Assembly (NCBI RefSeq): GCF_000292525.1 | Contig: NZ_AEYF01000039.1 | Coordinates: forward strand, 1 to 64,000 | DNA: 64,000 nucleotides | Source: Rhizobium sp. CCGE 510 | GTDB taxonomy: Bacteria; Pseudomonadota; Alphaproteobacteria; Rhizobiales; Rhizobiaceae | Direction of reading: 5' to 3' | Part shown: positions 36,579 through 47,227 of the stretch, piece after piece | Layout of the letters: each line of letters begins with the position of its first letter | Numbering within the stretch: the first letter of the stretch is position 1 | Made by a program: the position numbers and the translations under genes | Notes under the pieces: generated by a model | What the model was told of the DNA's origin: nothing | Seen by the model: the letters and a program-made list of their open reading frames with translations, nothing else | The model's database searches: none

Positions 36579-39500
36579 TGTAGCGCCTCTTCCCAACGAC
36601 GATGATCCCGGCGCCTGGATCGGCTGGACGACGATCCAGCAGGCGATTGCCTCGGATCCCTTGCGCTCGGCATGGGTCTCGGCCAATGCCGGCTCCGGCA
36701 AAACGCATGTGCTGACGCAGCGCGTCATCCGTCTTCTGTTGGCCGGGGCGCGGCCTTCCGCCATTTTATGCCTCACCTATACTAAGGCTGCGGCCTCCGA
36801 AATGTCGAACCGCGTCTTTGAACGGCTGGCGGACTGGGTGGTGCTCGATGATGAAGACCTTAGCCGGCGGATAACCCAGATCGAGGGGACGGCGCCTGAT
36901 GGACTTAAGCTTGCCGAGGCCCGACGACTGTTTGCAAAGGCGCTGGAGACACCCGGCGGACTGAAGATCCAGACGATCCATGCCTTTTGCGAGGCGTTGC
37001 TGCATCAGTTTCCGCTGGAGGCCAACGTCGCCGGACATTTCTCGGTTCTCGACGACCGCGCGGCGGTAGCACTGCTTTCCGATGCGCGCCGGGCGCTGCT
37101 GACGGCAACCGCGCCTGAGGGAGACAGCGCGCTTGCCGAGGCGTTTGCCTATGTGCTCGATCTCGGAGACGAATCCGGACTGGAAAACCTGCTCGGCGAC
37201 ATCGTCGCCAATCGCAACGCCATCCGTCGTTTCACGGCAACCGCCGAACGGCAGGGTGGCGTGGAGAAGGTCCTGCGCGAAAGGCTTGGCCTTGCAGCCG
37301 TCGACACAGAAAGCCGGATCGCGGCGCAATATTGGCCTTTGCCGGCGCTTTCGGGCAGCATGCTGGAGCTTTATCTCTCGCTTGCAGACCAGAAGGGCGG
37401 CGCGAAGGCGCAGGAGGTTGCCTACGGCCTCAGGCTTTCCGGGCGGGAGCGCGATGACGCGAGGCGCGCCGAGTTTCTCGAGAAAATCTTTCTGACAGCC
37501 AAGGGCGAGCCGAAGGCGGACTCGCAATTCACAGTCAAGGCGATGCTTGCCGAAGCACCGCAGCTGGCGGGCGCCATCGCCGCTGCCCGCGCTCATGTCG
37601 CCGCAAGCCGCGACCGGCTGAAATTGATGCGGATGTACAGTGCCACACAGGCAGCGCTCGTGCTCGCCGACCGGCTGAATCATGACTACGAAGAACTGAA
37701 GAAGCAGCGCAGCCAGCTCGACTTCGAGGATCTGATCACCCGCACCGCCGACCTGCTGACGAAAAGCGGCGTCGGCCCGTGGATCCACTACAAACTCGAT
37801 CGCGGCATCGACCATATCCTGGTCGATGAAGCACAGGATACCAGCCCGATCCAGTGGAGCGTCATCCAATCGCTCGCCGAGGATTTCTTCTCCGGCGAAA
37901 GCGCCCGGCCGATCGTGCGCACGCTGTTTGCCGTCGGCGACGAGAAGCAATCGATCTATTCGTTTCAAGGGGCGCGGCCTGAGCGTTTTTCCGAGGAAAG
38001 CGACCGAACGAGGCGGCGCGTTTCCGACAGCGGGCAGAGCTTTTCCTCTGTCCGACTGCCGCTTTCCTTCCGCTCGACCGCCGACGTGCTCGAGGCCGTC
38101 GACCACATTTTCAAGGAACCCGACAACGCGCGCGGCCTCAGCGCGCTTAACGAACCGGTCGTGCATCGCTCCAGCCGCATCGGACATCCCGGCGCCGTCG
38201 ATCTCTGGGAGATGGTCGCGCCGGAAGCGGTGGTCAAGGAGGAAGACTGGACGGCGCCCTTCGACGCGACGCCGGAAAGCGCGCCAGCCGCAATCCTGGC
38301 GCGGCGGATCGCCCATTCGATCGGCACGCTGGTCGGGCGCGAGACGATCATCGATAAAGGCAAGGAACGCCTGATCGAAGCCGGCGACATCCTTGTCCTG
38401 GTGCGCAAACGCGACGCCTTCGTCAATGCGTTGACCCGCGCCTTGAAGCGCCGCGGCGACATTCCGGTCGCCGGCGCCGACAGACTGGTGCTGACCAGCC
38501 ATATCGCCGTGCAGGATCTGCTGGCGCTCGGCCGTTTCCTGCTTCTGCCGGAAGACGATCTTTCGCTCGCCGCCGTGCTCAAGAGCCCGCTTTTCGATCT
38601 TTCCGAAGACGACATCTTTGCGATCGCCGGACTGCGCGGCGATAATGAGAGTGTCTGGCACCATCTCAAAAGCTTCGCCGCCGATGGAACCGAGCGTTTC
38701 CGCGCAGCCGTCGATAGGCTGGATCTCTTTCTCCGCCAGTCCAGGAGCCTGTCGGTTCATGATTTTTATGCGCGTGTGCTCGGCAGCCATGGCGGGCGGC
38801 GGCAATTCCTTGCCCGGCTCGGCACCGAGGTCAGCGATATCCTCGACGAATTCCTGACCTTCACGCTCGACCACGAGAACTCCGGTCTCCCCGGGCTGCA
38901 GTCCTTCATCTCGACGCTGGAGCTGGAAGCGCCCGTGGTCAAGCGCGAGCAGGACAAGGGGCGCAATGAAGTGCGGATCATGACGGTGCATGCCTCCAAG
39001 GGTCTTGAGGCACCGATCGTTTTCCTCGTCGACGGTGGTTCGAAGGCTTTTACCCATACGCATCTGCCGAAGCTTCGTCTGATCGAGACCGATGCCGACG
39101 AGCCGCCGATGCCCGTCTGGGTTCCTGTCTCCAATCTCGCCAATTCGCTGACGCAGGACGATGCGACGCGCATCCAGATGCTGGCGGAAGAAGAATATCG
39201 CCGATTGCTCTATGTCGCCATGACGCGTGCCGCCGACCGGCTGGTGGTCTGCGGCTATCGCGGCGTGCGGGAGAATAGCGACACCTGGCATATGATGATT
39301 TCGACGGCACTGCGCGACGATCATCCGCTGGTGGAGGCGACCACATTCTCCAGTCCCGATGGCGAATGGCCGGGTATCAAATGGCGCGTGCCGCGGGTGG
39401 AGCGACGTTTCGAACGCACCGACCGCAGCCAGGAGCGCGACAGCGTGGAAACCCTGCCGGAGGGTCTGTTGCGGCCATTGCCGCCGCAGGCCGGGCTGCC

Positions 39501-40122
39501 CCGGCCGCTCAGTCCCTCCGGCGCCGGGACGATCATCGATGAAGACCAGGGGAACTTGCTCGTCGTTTCGCCGTTGTTCGGCGAAAGGCGGCGCAGCGAT
39601 CGTTCGATGGAGAAAGGCAGGCTGATCCATCGCATGCTGCAGGCGCTTCCCGAAATTCCCCTTGGCGAACGGCCTGATGCCGCAGGCCGCTATGCCGAGC
39701 GTGCGGCTCGGTTCTGGCCGGAAGCCGAACGGCGCAAACTTGTCGATTCGGTTCTGAAACTATTGGACGAGCAAGGTCTGCAGGCCGTTCTCGGTGCGCA
39801 GGCCCAGCCCGAGGTCTCGATCATGGGCACATTGACGCTCGAAGGCAGGCGCTATGCCGTCTCCGGCCGCATCGACCGGCTTGCCGTCCTCGCCGATCGC
39901 GTCGTCATTCTGGATTACAAAACCAACCGGGTGCCGCCGACGACAGCGGAGGCCATCCCCTTCGCCCACCGGGCGCAGCTGGCGATCTATCGCGAGATCC
40001 TGGCGCCGCTTTATCCTGACAAGCGTATCGATTGCATGCTTGTCTATACCGAGAACGCCTCGCTCTATACGCTGAGCGAAAAGGCGCTCGGTTTGGCGCT
40101 TGCAGCAGTCAAGACAAAGTGA
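36571..40122 (+). CDS. addA: AddA helicase-nuclease subunit
   Basis: UvrD-type 3'-5' helicase and nuclease of AddAB. From the ATG at 36571 it has 1183 residues. Motifs in order: Walker [17 protein letters not shown] (about 33-48), motif Ia [17 protein letters not shown] near 385, motif [15 protein letters not shown] near 420, [13 protein letters not shown], motif [13 protein letters not shown] near 805, motif [13 protein letters not shown] near 885, and the C-terminal nuclease motif [10 protein letters not shown] near 1115. The frame's 20 upstream codons overlap addB. Complete and apparently functional. Confidence 0.97.
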   Translation: MSDVAPLPNDDDPGAWIGWTTIQQAIASDPLRSAWVSANAGSGKTHVLTQRVIRLLLAGARPSAILCLTYTKAAASEMSNRVFERLADWVVLDDEDLSRRITQIEGTAPDGLKLAEARRLFAKALETPGGLKIQTIHAFCEALLHQFPLEANVAGHFSVLDDRAAVALLSDARRALLTATAPEGDSALAEAFAYVLDLGDESGLENLLGDIVANRNAIRRFTATAERQGGVEKVLRERLGLAAVDTESRIAAQYWPLPALSGSMLELYLSLADQKGGAKAQEVAYGLRLSGRERDDARRAEFLEKIFLTAKGEPKADSQFTVKAMLAEAPQLAGAIAAARAHVAASRDRLKLMRMYSATQAALVLADRLNHDYEELKKQRSQLDFEDLITRTADLLTKSGVGPWIHYKLDRGIDHILVDEAQDTSPIQWSVIQSLAEDFFSGESARPIVRTLFAVGDEKQSIYSFQGARPERFSEESDRTRRRVSDSGQSFSSVRLPLSFRSTADVLEAVDHIFKEPDNARGLSALNEPVVHRSSRIGHPGAVDLWEMVAPEAVVKEEDWTAPFDATPESAPAAILARRIAHSIGTLVGRETIIDKGKERLIEAGDILVLVRKRDAFVNALTRALKRRGDIPVAGADRLVLTSHIAVQDLLALGRFLLLPEDDLSLAAVLKSPLFDLSEDDIFAIAGLRGDNESVWHHLKSFAADGTERFRAAVDRLDLFLRQSRSLSVHDFYARVLGSHGGRRQFLARLGTEVSDILDEFLTFTLDHENSGLPGLQSFISTLELEAPVVKREQDKGRNEVRIMTVHASKGLEAPIVFLVDGGSKAFTHTHLPKLRLIETDADEPPMPVWVPVSNLANSLTQDDATRIQMLAEEEYRRLLYVAMTRAADRLVVCGYRGVRENSDTWHMMISTALRDDHPLVEATTFSSPDGEWPGIKWRVPRVERRFERTDRSQERDSVETLPEGLLRPLPPQAGLPRPLSPSGAGTIIDEDQGNLLVVSPLFGERRRSDRSMEKGRLIHRMLQALPEIPLGERPDAAGRYAERAARFWPEAERRKLVDSVLKLLDEQGLQAVLGAQAQPEVSIMGTLTLEGRRYAVSGRIDRLAVLADRVVILDYKTNRVPPTTAEAIPFAHRAQLAIYREILAPLYPDKRIDCMLVYTENASLYTLSEKALGLALAAVKTK

Positions 40123-40192
40123 AATACCGGACATTGAAAATTCGGCGCCGCAGCATCACATGTGGTTCAACACCGAGATAAAGGAGCAGCCC

Positions 40193-40513
40193 ATGGCTAC
40201 CGTGAAAGTCGATATCAACAACTTCCAGTCGGAAGTTCTGGAATCCGCAGAACCCGTCGTCGTCGATTTCTGGGCCGAATGGTGCGGCCCGTGCAAGATG
40301 ATTGCGCCGAGCCTCGAGGAAATCGCCGTCGAGATGGAAGGCAAGGTCAAGGTGGCCAAGCTGAATATCGATGAGAACCCGGAACTCGCCGCCCAGTTCG
40401 GCGTGCGCTCCATTCCGACCCTGGCAATCTTCAAGGGCGGCGAAGTCGCCGATATCTCCGTCGGTGCCAAGCCGAAGACCGCGCTTTCGAACTGGATTTC
40501 GAGCGCCGCCTGA
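40193..40513 (+). CDS. trxA: Thioredoxin
   Basis: General cytosolic disulphide reductase. The 106-residue protein has the active site [11 protein letters not shown] (Cys32 and Cys35 region) and cis-Pro in RSIPTL. The ATG at 40193 has AAGGAG six bases upstream, a near-ideal site; the open frame upstream is not thioredoxin-like. It follows addA by 70 nt and ends at a bidirectional terminator. Confidence 0.97.
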   Translation: MATVKVDINNFQSEVLESAEPVVVDFWAEWCGPCKMIAPSLEEIAVEMEGKVKVAKLNIDENPELAAQFGVRSIPTLAIFKGGEVADISVGAKPKTALSNWISSAA

Positions 40514-40540
40514 TATCGCTTAATTTAAATCGCATTGACG

Positions 40541-40570
40541 AAAAAGCCCGGCGTCGACCGGGCTTTTTCA
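40541..40570. terminator. Bidirectional terminator between trxA and folC
   Basis: Perfect 11-bp stem AAAAAGCCCGG (40541-40551) / CCGGGCTTTTT (40558-40568), 6-nt loop. T runs on both strands serve the convergent trxA and folC. Confidence 0.92.
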
Positions 40571-40581
40571 ATTTGCGACCG

Positions 40582-41910
40582 TCATTTCGGCGGCGTGCCG
40601 TTGTCGGAGAGCACATCGCCGACGAGATAGAGAGAGCCGCCGATGAGGATGCGCGGAGGTAAACCCTCCGGATCGAGCACGGCTTTTATGGCTTCCAGCG
40701 CATCGCCGACCGTCGACATCGGTTCGGCAACCAAGCCGGCGTCATAAGCCGCATTCGACAATATCACCGGGTCGATTACCGCTTCGCTGCCCCGGATCGG
40801 CACACAGAAAACCTTCTCGACCAAGCCGGCGAAGGCCTTGAAATAGCCGACCGGATCCTTGGTATTGATCATGCCGGTAATGAGGAAAAGCGGCCGAGAC
40901 TGGCGTTCCTCGAAATTGGCCATGGCTTCGGCGATCACTTCGCCGGCCCCAGGATTGTGCCCGCCGTCGATCCAGATCTCGGCGCCGGCCGGTGCATGCG
41001 GCAGCAGCCGGCCTTCGCTCAGACGCTGCAGCCGGCCCGGCCATTCCACAGAACTCATCGCCTTTTCCATCATCGCCTCGGTGACGGTGAAACCCGCCGC
41101 CTTGACGGCGCGAATGGCGGCGGCGGCATTGGCATATTGGTGGCGACCGGGAAGACGCGGCAGCGGCAGGTCCGCAAGGCCGAACTCGTCCTGATAGACC
41201 AGGCGGCCATATTCCTCGTGCGCCATGAAATCCTGGCCGAAGACGGCGCTTGGGCAATGCAGCCGTTCGGCCGTCGCCATCAGCACGTCGAGCGCTGCGT
41301 CATATTCCTGATGACCGATGACAACGGGAAATCCCGGCTTCATGATGCCGGCCTTTTCGGCGGCGATCAGTTCGACCCGGTCGCCGAGATAGGGCTGGTG
41401 ATCCAGCGAGATCGGCATGATCACCGAAACGGCCGGATCGGAAATGACATTGGTGGCGTCGAAACGGCCGCCGAGACCGACTTCGATGATCGCCGCATCG
41501 GCCGGCTGTTCGGAAAACAGGATGAAGGTGACCGCCGTCAGGATTTCGAAGACGGTGATGTGCTGTCCTGCATTGGCATCGGCCACACGCCGCAGGGCCT
41601 CGGCAAAGACGGCGTCATCGACAAGCTGCCCGCGCCCGCCCTTGACGCCGATGCGATAACGTTCGTGCCAATTGACCAGATGCGGCGAGGTGTGGACATG
41701 AGCGCTGTAGCCGCCGGCTTCCAGCAGAGCGCGGCAGAAGGCGGTGACCGAGCCCTTGCCGTTGGTGCCGGCGACATGGATCACCGGCGGCAGTTTCCGG
41801 TGCGGATTGCCGAGCCCGTCGAGAAGACGGGTGATGCGATCGAGAGACAGATCAAAACCCTTGGGATGCAATCCCATGAGCTTTTCGATCTCCTGTGCTG
41901 CCTCACTCAC
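40582..41910 (-). CDS. folC: Bifunctional folylpolyglutamate/dihydrofolate synthase
   Basis: Adds glutamate to dihydropteroate and to reduced folates. With a GTG start at 41910 it has 442 residues; the frame is also open to a TTG at 41934 (450 residues), and I cannot decide firmly. Seen are the P-loop HVAGTNGKGSVTAF (near 45-58), the ligase block SPHLVNWHERYRIG, EVGLGGRFDATN and the C-terminal DGGHNPGAGE. It lies 51 nt after accD, in the trpFBA-accD-folC order common in alphaproteobacteria. Confidence 0.93.
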   Translation of the reverse strand: MSEAAQEIEKLMGLHPKGFDLSLDRITRLLDGLGNPHRKLPPVIHVAGTNGKGSVTAFCRALLEAGGYSAHVHTSPHLVNWHERYRIGVKGGRGQLVDDAVFAEALRRVADANAGQHITVFEILTAVTFILFSEQPADAAIIEVGLGGRFDATNVISDPAVSVIMPISLDHQPYLGDRVELIAAEKAGIMKPGFPVVIGHQEYDAALDVLMATAERLHCPSAVFGQDFMAHEEYGRLVYQDEFGLADLPLPRLPGRHQYANAAAAIRAVKAAGFTVTEAMMEKAMSSVEWPGRLQRLSEGRLLPHAPAGAEIWIDGGHNPGAGEVIAEAMANFEERQSRPLFLITGMINTKDPVGYFKAFAGLVEKVFCVPIRGSEAVIDPVILSNAAYDAGLVAEPMSTVGDALEAIKAVLDPEGLPPRILIGGSLYLVGDVLSDNGTPPK

Positions 41911-41961
41911 CGCGGTTTGGCCCCTGGGTATCAATTCGGCACCCCGCCTGCTTGTCGGTTA

Positions 41962-42867
41962 TCAGGCGCTCGCCGCCAAAGCGATCGCGCCACTATTCAT
42001 GTCGTTTGCCGCCGAAACCGGCTTCTTCGTCAGGATCTTCAGGAGGCGCGCCAGCGTTTCCGGGATATCGTGACGTTTGACGACCATATCGACCATACCA
42101 TGCTCCAGCAGGTATTCGGAGGTCTGGAAGCCTTCGGGCAGTTTTTCACGCAGCGTCTGCTCGATGACGCGCTTGCCGGCAAAGCCGATTTCGGCGCCGG
42201 GCTCGGCCAGATGGATATCGCCCAGCATGGCATAGGAGGCGGTGACGCCACCTGTGGTCGGATTGGTCAGGACGACGATATAGGGCTGGCCGGATTCCTT
42301 GAGCAGGTCGAGGGCAACAGTCGTGCGCGGCAGCTGCATCAGCGACAGAATGCCTTCCTGCATGCGCGCGCCGCCGGAAGCGGGGAACATCACCAGCGGG
42401 CACTTTTCAGAGGTCGCACGCTCGAAAGCCTTGACGATCGCCTCGCCGGCGGCCATGCCGAGCGAACCGCCGATGAAGTTGAATTCGTGCACCACCGCCA
42501 CGAGTTTCAGTCCCTGCACCTTTCCGACGCCGGCGAGGATGGTATCCTCCTGCTCGGTCTTCAGGCGGCTGTCGCGCAGGCGATCGCTATATTTCTTCGA
42601 ATCGCGGAACTTCAGCGGGTCCTGGGCGACCTTCGGCTGCGGCAGCGATTCGAACTCGCCATTGTCGAACAGATCGATCAGGCGGGCCTTGGCCGGCATC
42701 TTCATGTGATAACCGGAGGCCGGAATGACCCACTTGTTGCCTTCGAGATCCTTGTGGAAGACCATCTCGCCGGTCTCCGGGCACTTGATCCAGAGGTTCT
42801 CCGGCACTTCGCGACGGCCCAGCATGGAATTGATCCGCGGGCGAACGTAGTTGGTGATCCAGTTCAA
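41962..42867 (-). CDS. accD: Acetyl-CoA carboxylase carboxyltransferase beta subunit
   Basis: Transfers the carboxyl from biotin to acetyl-CoA with AccA; first step of fatty acid synthesis. The 301-residue protein has the usual oxyanion block [13 protein letters not shown] near 155 and [12 protein letters not shown]. The N-terminal zinc ribbon is degenerate: where E. coli has four Cys in two CxxC pairs, this one reads [10 protein letters not shown] and later VIPASGYH, keeping one Cys only. The start appears to be TTG at 42867, with AGGAG nine bases upstream and the conserved opening M-N-W-I-T; no ATG lies before residue 15. AccA is not in the window. Confidence 0.95.
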   Translation of the reverse strand: MNWITNYVRPRINSMLGRREVPENLWIKCPETGEMVFHKDLEGNKWVIPASGYHMKMPAKARLIDLFDNGEFESLPQPKVAQDPLKFRDSKKYSDRLRDSRLKTEQEDTILAGVGKVQGLKLVAVVHEFNFIGGSLGMAAGEAIVKAFERATSEKCPLVMFPASGGARMQEGILSLMQLPRTTVALDLLKESGQPYIVVLTNPTTGGVTASYAMLGDIHLAEPGAEIGFAGKRVIEQTLREKLPEGFQTSEYLLEHGMVDMVVKRHDIPETLARLLKILTKKPVSAANDMNSGAIALAASA

Positions 42868-42888
42868 CTCGAATACTCCTGATTGACG

Positions 42889-42989
42889 AAAGCGCGTCGC
42901 GATCTTTCAGATCGCTTGCCAGGCTTTAGGTCTTTGGTTTCCCGCATGTCGTTGCCGCAAAACCGCTGCACACTTTGCGCGACATTGCT
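42889..42989 (+). repeat. RIME1-like intergenic repeat, copy B
   Basis: Carries GCATGTCG (42944-42951), CCGCTGCACACTT (42963-42975) and GCGCGACATTGC (42977-42988) in the order of the other copies, the outer blocks forming an inverted repeat. The left half has GCGATC / GATCGC around TTTCA. A block of about 19 bases (GCGTCGCGATCTTTCAGAT) is identical to copy C. It fills the spacer between trpA and accD and so lies in the accD leader if the operon is continuous. Confidence 0.78.
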
Positions 42990-43008
42990 TTGCTCCAATG
43001 TGGGCAAA

Positions 43009-43848
43009 CTATTCGGCAGCAACAAGGCGCGCCGCACGTGTTCCCGTCGAAAGGCCGCGGACCAGCGTGGCAACGGCCTGAACGGTGTCGGCCGTTGCCT
43101 TGCCGTCACTCGTCAGGCTGGTCGCGACCTGATTGACGATCGCGGTGCCGACGACGACGCCGTCGGCCGAACCGCCGATGACCTTTGCATGTTCCGCCGT
43201 CTTGACACCAAAGCCGACGCAGACGGGCAGTTTGGTGTGCTGCTTGATGCGCTCGACCGCGCCGGAAACCAGCGACGGATCAGGCAGCGCCGAACCGGTG
43301 ATGCCGTTCATCGAAACGTAGTAGACGAAGCCGGAGGTGTTCTTCAAAACCTTCGGCAGGCGCTTCTCATCCGTTGTCGGCGTCGCCAGGCGGATGAAAT
43401 TGATGCCTTTGCGGATCGCCGGAATGCAGAGTTCGTCATCCATCTCCGGCGGCAGATCGACAACGATTAGACCGTCGATGCCGGCAGCAATCGCGTCGTC
43501 GAGAAACTTTTCGACACCATAAATATAGATCGGATTGTAGTAGCCCATCATCACGATCGGCGTCGCACCATCGGTTTTGCGAAAATCGGCTGCCAGCTGC
43601 AACGTCTTCTTCAGCGTCTGGCCGCCCTTCAGCGCGCGCTGACCGGCGAGCTGGATCGCCGGGCCGTCGGCCATCGGATCGGAAAAGGGCATGCCGAGCT
43701 CGATGATGTCGGAGCCCGCCTCCGGCAGCGCCTTCATGATGCCGAGCGAGGTGTCGTAGTCAGGATCGCCGCCCATGAAATAGGTCACAAGCGCCGGACG
43801 GCCCTCGGCCTTCAGCTCGGCAAAGCGTTTGTCCATGCGTGCGGTCAT
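43009..43848 (-). CDS. trpA: Tryptophan synthase alpha subunit
   Basis: Cleaves indole-glycerol phosphate to indole and passes it to TrpB. The 279-residue TIM barrel has the catalytic Glu and Asp in [20 protein letters not shown] (about 48-67), YYNPIYIYG and the C-terminal phosphate loop GFGVKTAEH and [13 protein letters not shown]. It follows trpB by 3 nt. A RIME1-like element separates it from accD downstream. Confidence 0.98.
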   Translation of the reverse strand: MTARMDKRFAELKAEGRPALVTYFMGGDPDYDTSLGIMKALPEAGSDIIELGMPFSDPMADGPAIQLAGQRALKGGQTLKKTLQLAADFRKTDGATPIVMMGYYNPIYIYGVEKFLDDAIAAGIDGLIVVDLPPEMDDELCIPAIRKGINFIRLATPTTDEKRLPKVLKNTSGFVYYVSMNGITGSALPDPSLVSGAVERIKQHTKLPVCVGFGVKTAEHAKVIGGSADGVVVGTAIVNQVATSLTSDGKATADTVQAVATLVRGLSTGTRAARLVAAE

Positions 43849-43851
43849 GTC

Positions 43852-45072
43852 TTACAGTCCCATTCCCAGAATCTTGCCGACGGTGAAGATATCCTTGTCG
43901 CCGCGGCCGGAGAGGTTCATCAGGATAATCTCATCCTTGCCCATCTTCGGTGCGCGCTTGATCACCTCAGCAATCGCGTGCGAGGGCTCGAGCGCCGGAA
44001 TGATGCCTTCGAGGCGGGTCAAGGTCTGGAAAGCCTCCAGCGCTTCGTGATCCATGATCGGTACATAGTCGACACGGCCGGTATCGTTCAGCCAGGAATG
44101 CTCGGGACCGATGCCGGGATAGTCGAGACCGGCCGAAATCGAATGGCCTTCCTTGATCTGGCCGTCGCCATCCTGCAGCAGATAGGTGCGGTTGCCGTGC
44201 AGCACGCCCGGCGAACCGGCGGTGATCGACGCGCAATGTTCGTCGCCCTGCAGGCCCTTGCCGCCGGCTTCGACGCCGACGATCTTGACGGTCGGATCAT
44301 CCAGGAAGGGATGGAAAATGCCGATCGCGTTCGAACCGCCGCCGACGGCAGCGATAACGAGATCCGGCAGGCGGCCTTCGGCTGCCAGCATCTGCTCTTT
44401 CGCTTCGGTGCCGATCACCGACTGGAAATCGCGGACCATCTCCGGGTAGGGATGCGGACCGGCTGCCGTTCCGATCAGGTAATAGGTATCCTCGACATTG
44501 GTGACCCAGTCGCGAAGCGCCTCGTTCATGGCGTCCTTCAGCGTGCCGCTGCCCGCGGTGACCGGTTTGACTTCGGCGCCAAGCAGCTTCATGCGGAAAA
44601 CGTTCGGCGCCTGACGCTCGACGTCTGTGGCGCCCATATAGACGACGCAGGGAAGGCCGAAGCGGGCGGCAACGGTGGCGGAGGCAACGCCGTGCTGGCC
44701 GGCGCCGGTTTCGGCGATGATCCGGGTCTTGCCCATTCGCTTGGCGAGCAGGATCTGGCCGATGCAGTTGTTGATCTTGTGCGAACCGGTGTGGTTCAGC
44801 TCCTCGCGCTTGAAATAGATCTTAGCGCCGCCGAGTTCGGCCGTCAGCCGCTCGGCGAAATAGAGCGGGCTCGGGCGACCGATATAATGGGCGCCGAGAT
44901 GCTTCAATTCGGCCTGGAATGCCGGATCGTTCTTCGCCCTGTCCCACTCGTCCTGCAGATCGAGGATCAGCGGCATCAACGTTTCGGCAACGAAACGACC
45001 ACCATAAATGCCGAAACGGCCATCTTCATCGGGGCCGGAGCGGAAGGAATTCGGTTTAGGCGTCTCGTTCAC
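43852..45072 (-). CDS. trpB: Tryptophan synthase beta subunit
   Basis: PLP enzyme joining indole and serine. I choose GTG at 45072 as start (GGGAG six bases upstream), giving 406 residues; a TTG at 45078 is two codons longer. The PLP lysine is in [15 protein letters not shown] (near 98), the phosphate loop [13 protein letters not shown] near 240, and [12 protein letters not shown] near 305. Two nt separate it from trpF. TrpE, TrpD and TrpC are not in the window, as in other rhizobia where trp genes are split. Confidence 0.98.
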   Translation of the reverse strand: MNETPKPNSFRSGPDEDGRFGIYGGRFVAETLMPLILDLQDEWDRAKNDPAFQAELKHLGAHYIGRPSPLYFAERLTAELGGAKIYFKREELNHTGSHKINNCIGQILLAKRMGKTRIIAETGAGQHGVASATVAARFGLPCVVYMGATDVERQAPNVFRMKLLGAEVKPVTAGSGTLKDAMNEALRDWVTNVEDTYYLIGTAAGPHPYPEMVRDFQSVIGTEAKEQMLAAEGRLPDLVIAAVGGGSNAIGIFHPFLDDPTVKIVGVEAGGKGLQGDEHCASITAGSPGVLHGNRTYLLQDGDGQIKEGHSISAGLDYPGIGPEHSWLNDTGRVDYVPIMDHEALEAFQTLTRLEGIIPALEPSHAIAEVIKRAPKMGKDEIILMNLSGRGDKDIFTVGKILGMGL

Positions 45073-45074
45073 TC

Positions 45075-45743
45075 TCAACTCCCTGAGGCCATGACAGGCG
45101 CATCCGCCTCTTCGACCGCATCGAAAAGTTCATCGATCATTGCGACGCTCTTCACGCCAGGCGCGGTTTCGACACCCGAGGAGACGTCGATACCACGTGC
45201 CGTGGTATTCGCCAGCGCATCCGCGACATTGTTCTTGTTCAGCCCGCCTGAGAGCATGTAGTCGATGCTGCCGTCGAGCCAGCTAAGAAGGCTCCAGTCG
45301 AAGGAAACGCCATTGCCACCCGGCAATTCGGAACCCTTCGGCGCTTTTGCATCGAAGAGGAAACGATCGGCGATGCCGATATAGGCCTCGACGCGCTTCA
45401 GATCATCGGCCGTGCGCACCGAAAATACCTTCATGACAGGCAGACCATAAAGCGCCTTTATGGTCAGCACATGTTCGGGGCTCTCGTTGCCGTGCAGCTG
45501 CAGAATATCCGGCTTCAACAGCGAGACGATCTCGTCCAGATCGTCATTGGTGGGATCGACGACGACGGCGACGATCTTCGCCTTGCCGCGCGCGGGTTCG
45601 GCAAGCTTTGCTGCCAGGTCCGGCTCGACATAACGCGGGCTCTTCTCGAAGAAAATAAAACCGATATGGGTCGCGCCGCGCTTCAGCGCGCGATCGACAG
45701 CGTCGGGCGTCGTCAAGCCGCAGATTTTGATATCCGGTTTCAT
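45075..45743 (-). CDS. trpF: Phosphoribosylanthranilate isomerase
   Basis: Converts phosphoribosyl-anthranilate to CdRP in tryptophan synthesis. The 222-residue barrel has the catalytic Cys in [13 protein letters not shown] (Cys8), the D-x-K-A-P-K-G loop [20 protein letters not shown] (about 133-152) with its catalytic Asp, and GGLNKNNV and [13 protein letters not shown] phosphate-binding ends. First gene of trpFBA; the promoter should lie in the spacer of 45744-45947 shared with a RIME1-like repeat. Confidence 0.97.
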   Translation of the reverse strand: MKPDIKICGLTTPDAVDRALKRGATHIGFIFFEKSPRYVEPDLAAKLAEPARGKAKIVAVVVDPTNDDLDEIVSLLKPDILQLHGNESPEHVLTIKALYGLPVMKVFSVRTADDLKRVEAYIGIADRFLFDAKAPKGSELPGGNGVSFDWSLLSWLDGSIDYMLSGGLNKNNVADALANTTARGIDVSSGVETAPGVKSVAMIDELFDAVEEADAPVMASGS

Positions 45744-45808
45744 GGCAGCGAAGTGACACGAAATGCGTCGAGAGTCGAGCCAATTTGCATGGAAAGCTGC
45801 ATTTAGAG

Positions 45809-45951
45809 CGGCTTTCGGCTACGCGCGTCGCGATCTTTCAGATTCGCTCCTCGCGCTTTAGCTCCTTGTTTTACGCATGTCGTTTGCGGCAAAAGCGCTT
45901 AGCGCTTTGTCCTGGCAAAACCGCTGCACACTTTTGCGCGACATGCTCTAG
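45809..45951 (+). repeat. RIME1-like intergenic repeat, copy C
   Basis: Carries GCATGTCG (45875-45882), CCGCTGCACACTT (45921-45933) and GCGCGACATGC (45936-45946); the first and last form an inverted repeat. Compared with copy B it has an extra 28 bases or so between these blocks, where a GGCAAAA-CGC unit is duplicated around a GCGCTTAGCGC palindrome. Its right end overlaps the last codon of the adjacent peptidase gene by about 4 nt. Confidence 0.8.
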
Positions 45952-46706
45952 TCGAAATCAATGGCATGCAGCTGGCTGCCGTGCCGCTTCAACCAGGATT
46001 TTGCCTCCTCCATGCCCGGGCAAAGCTTGCGGCAGAGCGCCCAGAAGTGCGGGCCATGATTCATTTCCTTGAGGTGGGCGACTTCATGGGCGGCGAGATA
46101 ATCGATCACCGAAGGCGGCGCCATGACGATACGCCAAGAAAAGCTCAGATTCCCCTCCGACGAGCACGAGCCCCAGCGGCTGCGGGTATCCTTCATCGAG
46201 ATCGAGCGGATCGGCGCCCGGATCGTTCCGGCATGTATCGTCGCCAGCCTTACGAGGTCGGCGCGCGCCTCCTTCTTGAGAAAAGCCGCGATGCGCCGTC
46301 CGACATGTTCGGGCATGCCGCTGACGCGCAGCACCGGACCGCCGTCTATCAAAACCGCCTCCGTCAGCCCGCGTAAGCTGCCGCTATGCCGGATGCGATG
46401 GGAAACACCACGAAAGAGAATTTCGCCGCCGTCGCACAGGCCGGCATCGGTCGAAAACTTGGCAAGTTTGGTGAGCAGCCACCCCTGGTGCCGATCGAGA
46501 AAGGCATTGACCTCGCGCGCCGCAAGACCTTTCGGCACCGTCATCTTCAAAGCCCGGCCGCCTGGCTCTATGCGCAAGGTGATGCGCGTCGCCCGGTCAT
46601 GCTGCTTGATGGTCAGCGGCATGAGCCGGCCAGCCACGTCCAGCGTCCGCGTTTCGGGCGGAGCCGGATTCCGGGCTTTCGGCCTTGTCTTCAGAAGCGA
46701 GAACAT
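45948..46706 (-). CDS. YgjP/DUF45-family zinc metallopeptidase
   Basis: A 252-residue predicted cytosolic metallopeptidase of the YgjP (M48-like) type. The zinc site HEVAHLKEMNHGPHFW lies about residues 213-228, with the preceding YLAAHEV and the SRWGSCSSEGNLSF block (about 186-199) typical of the family. I prefer the ATG at 46706; an ATG at 46742 directly abuts the T tract of the preceding gene's terminator, so an mRNA starting in between is more plausible with the later start. Its substrate is unknown. Confidence 0.85.
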   Translation of the reverse strand: MFSLLKTRPKARNPAPPETRTLDVAGRLMPLTIKQHDRATRITLRIEPGGRALKMTVPKGLAAREVNAFLDRHQGWLLTKLAKFSTDAGLCDGGEILFRGVSHRIRHSGSLRGLTEAVLIDGGPVLRVSGMPEHVGRRIAAFLKKEARADLVRLATIHAGTIRAPIRSISMKDTRSRWGSCSSEGNLSFSWRIVMAPPSVIDYLAAHEVAHLKEMNHGPHFWALCRKLCPGMEEAKSWLKRHGSQLHAIDFD

Positions 46707-46742
46707 GGTTGTTTCTATCCGATTCGCCGTGGGAACGGACAT

Positions 46743-46770
46743 AGAAAAACCGGCATCGGAAGATGCCGGT
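46743..46770 (-). terminator. Terminator of the DUF2852 gene
   Basis: Perfect 9-bp stem ACCGGCATC (46749-46757) / GATGCCGGT (46762-46770) with a GGAA loop (TTCC on the transcribed strand). On the minus strand it is followed by TTTTTCT. Confidence 0.85.
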
Positions 46771-46792
46771 CATCAATTCAGCTTTCAGGCCA

Positions 46793-47227
46793 TCATGGCG
46801 TCTGGTATTCGGCGACCGGGCCGTTGTCGTCGCGCTTGGCGTTCCTGCGGTCACGCATGAAGCGATCGAACTCATCCTGATCCTTGGCGCGGCGAAGTTC
46901 GCGCATATAGGCGTCGAATTCCTCGCGCATTTCATCGAGCTTGCGGCGCTCTTCCTCGATCCGGTCGATCTCGGCCTTGCGCCAGTCGTCGAAGGCGACG
47001 TTGCCAGTCGAGAAGTGCGGGCGGTGGCGGCCGTTCGGACGGCGGCAGGAGGCAAAGAAGCCATCGGTCGCCTGGTTGACGTCACGCTTGAAGCCGCGCA
47101 GACGGTCGCCGAAGATGATGTAGGCAAGCATGGCAAGACCCAGAGGCCAGAAAACCATGAAGCCGAGAATCATCAGGGCAATGGTAGCCGGAGTCCAATC
47201 CGGTCGAAGCAATGCTGACTGGTTCAT
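46793..47227 (-). CDS. DUF2852 membrane protein
   Basis: A 144-residue protein of the DUF2852 family. One transmembrane helix (about 15-40, TIALMILGFMVFWPLGLAMLAYIIFG) is followed by a short basic stretch, a Cys/Arg-rich segment and a long charged helix (about 75-130, DDWRKAEIDRIEEERRKLDEMREEFDAYM), probably coiled coil in the cytosol. Function is unknown. It is flanked by its own terminator and a 145-bp spacer, so it is monocistronic. Confidence 0.85.
   Translation of the reverse strand: MNQSALLRPDWTPATIALMILGFMVFWPLGLAMLAYIIFGDRLRGFKRDVNQATDGFFASCRRPNGRHRPHFSTGNVAFDDWRKAEIDRIEEERRKLDEMREEFDAYMRELRRAKDQDEFDRFMRDRRNAKRDDNGPVAEYQTP

Noticed and set aside
36766-39630. A 954-codon open frame antisense to addA, and similar long antisense frames in glcB, addB, pckA and accD/folC
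   Set aside because: They mirror the codon structure of strongly supported genes in a GC-rich genome, give low-complexity Arg/His/Asp-rich products without recognisable domains, and lack sensible ribosome sites.
46707-46742. ATG at 46742 as the start of the YgjP-like peptidase
   Set aside because: It follows immediately after the T tract of the upstream gene's terminator, leaving no room for a leader; the ATG at 46706 is preferred.
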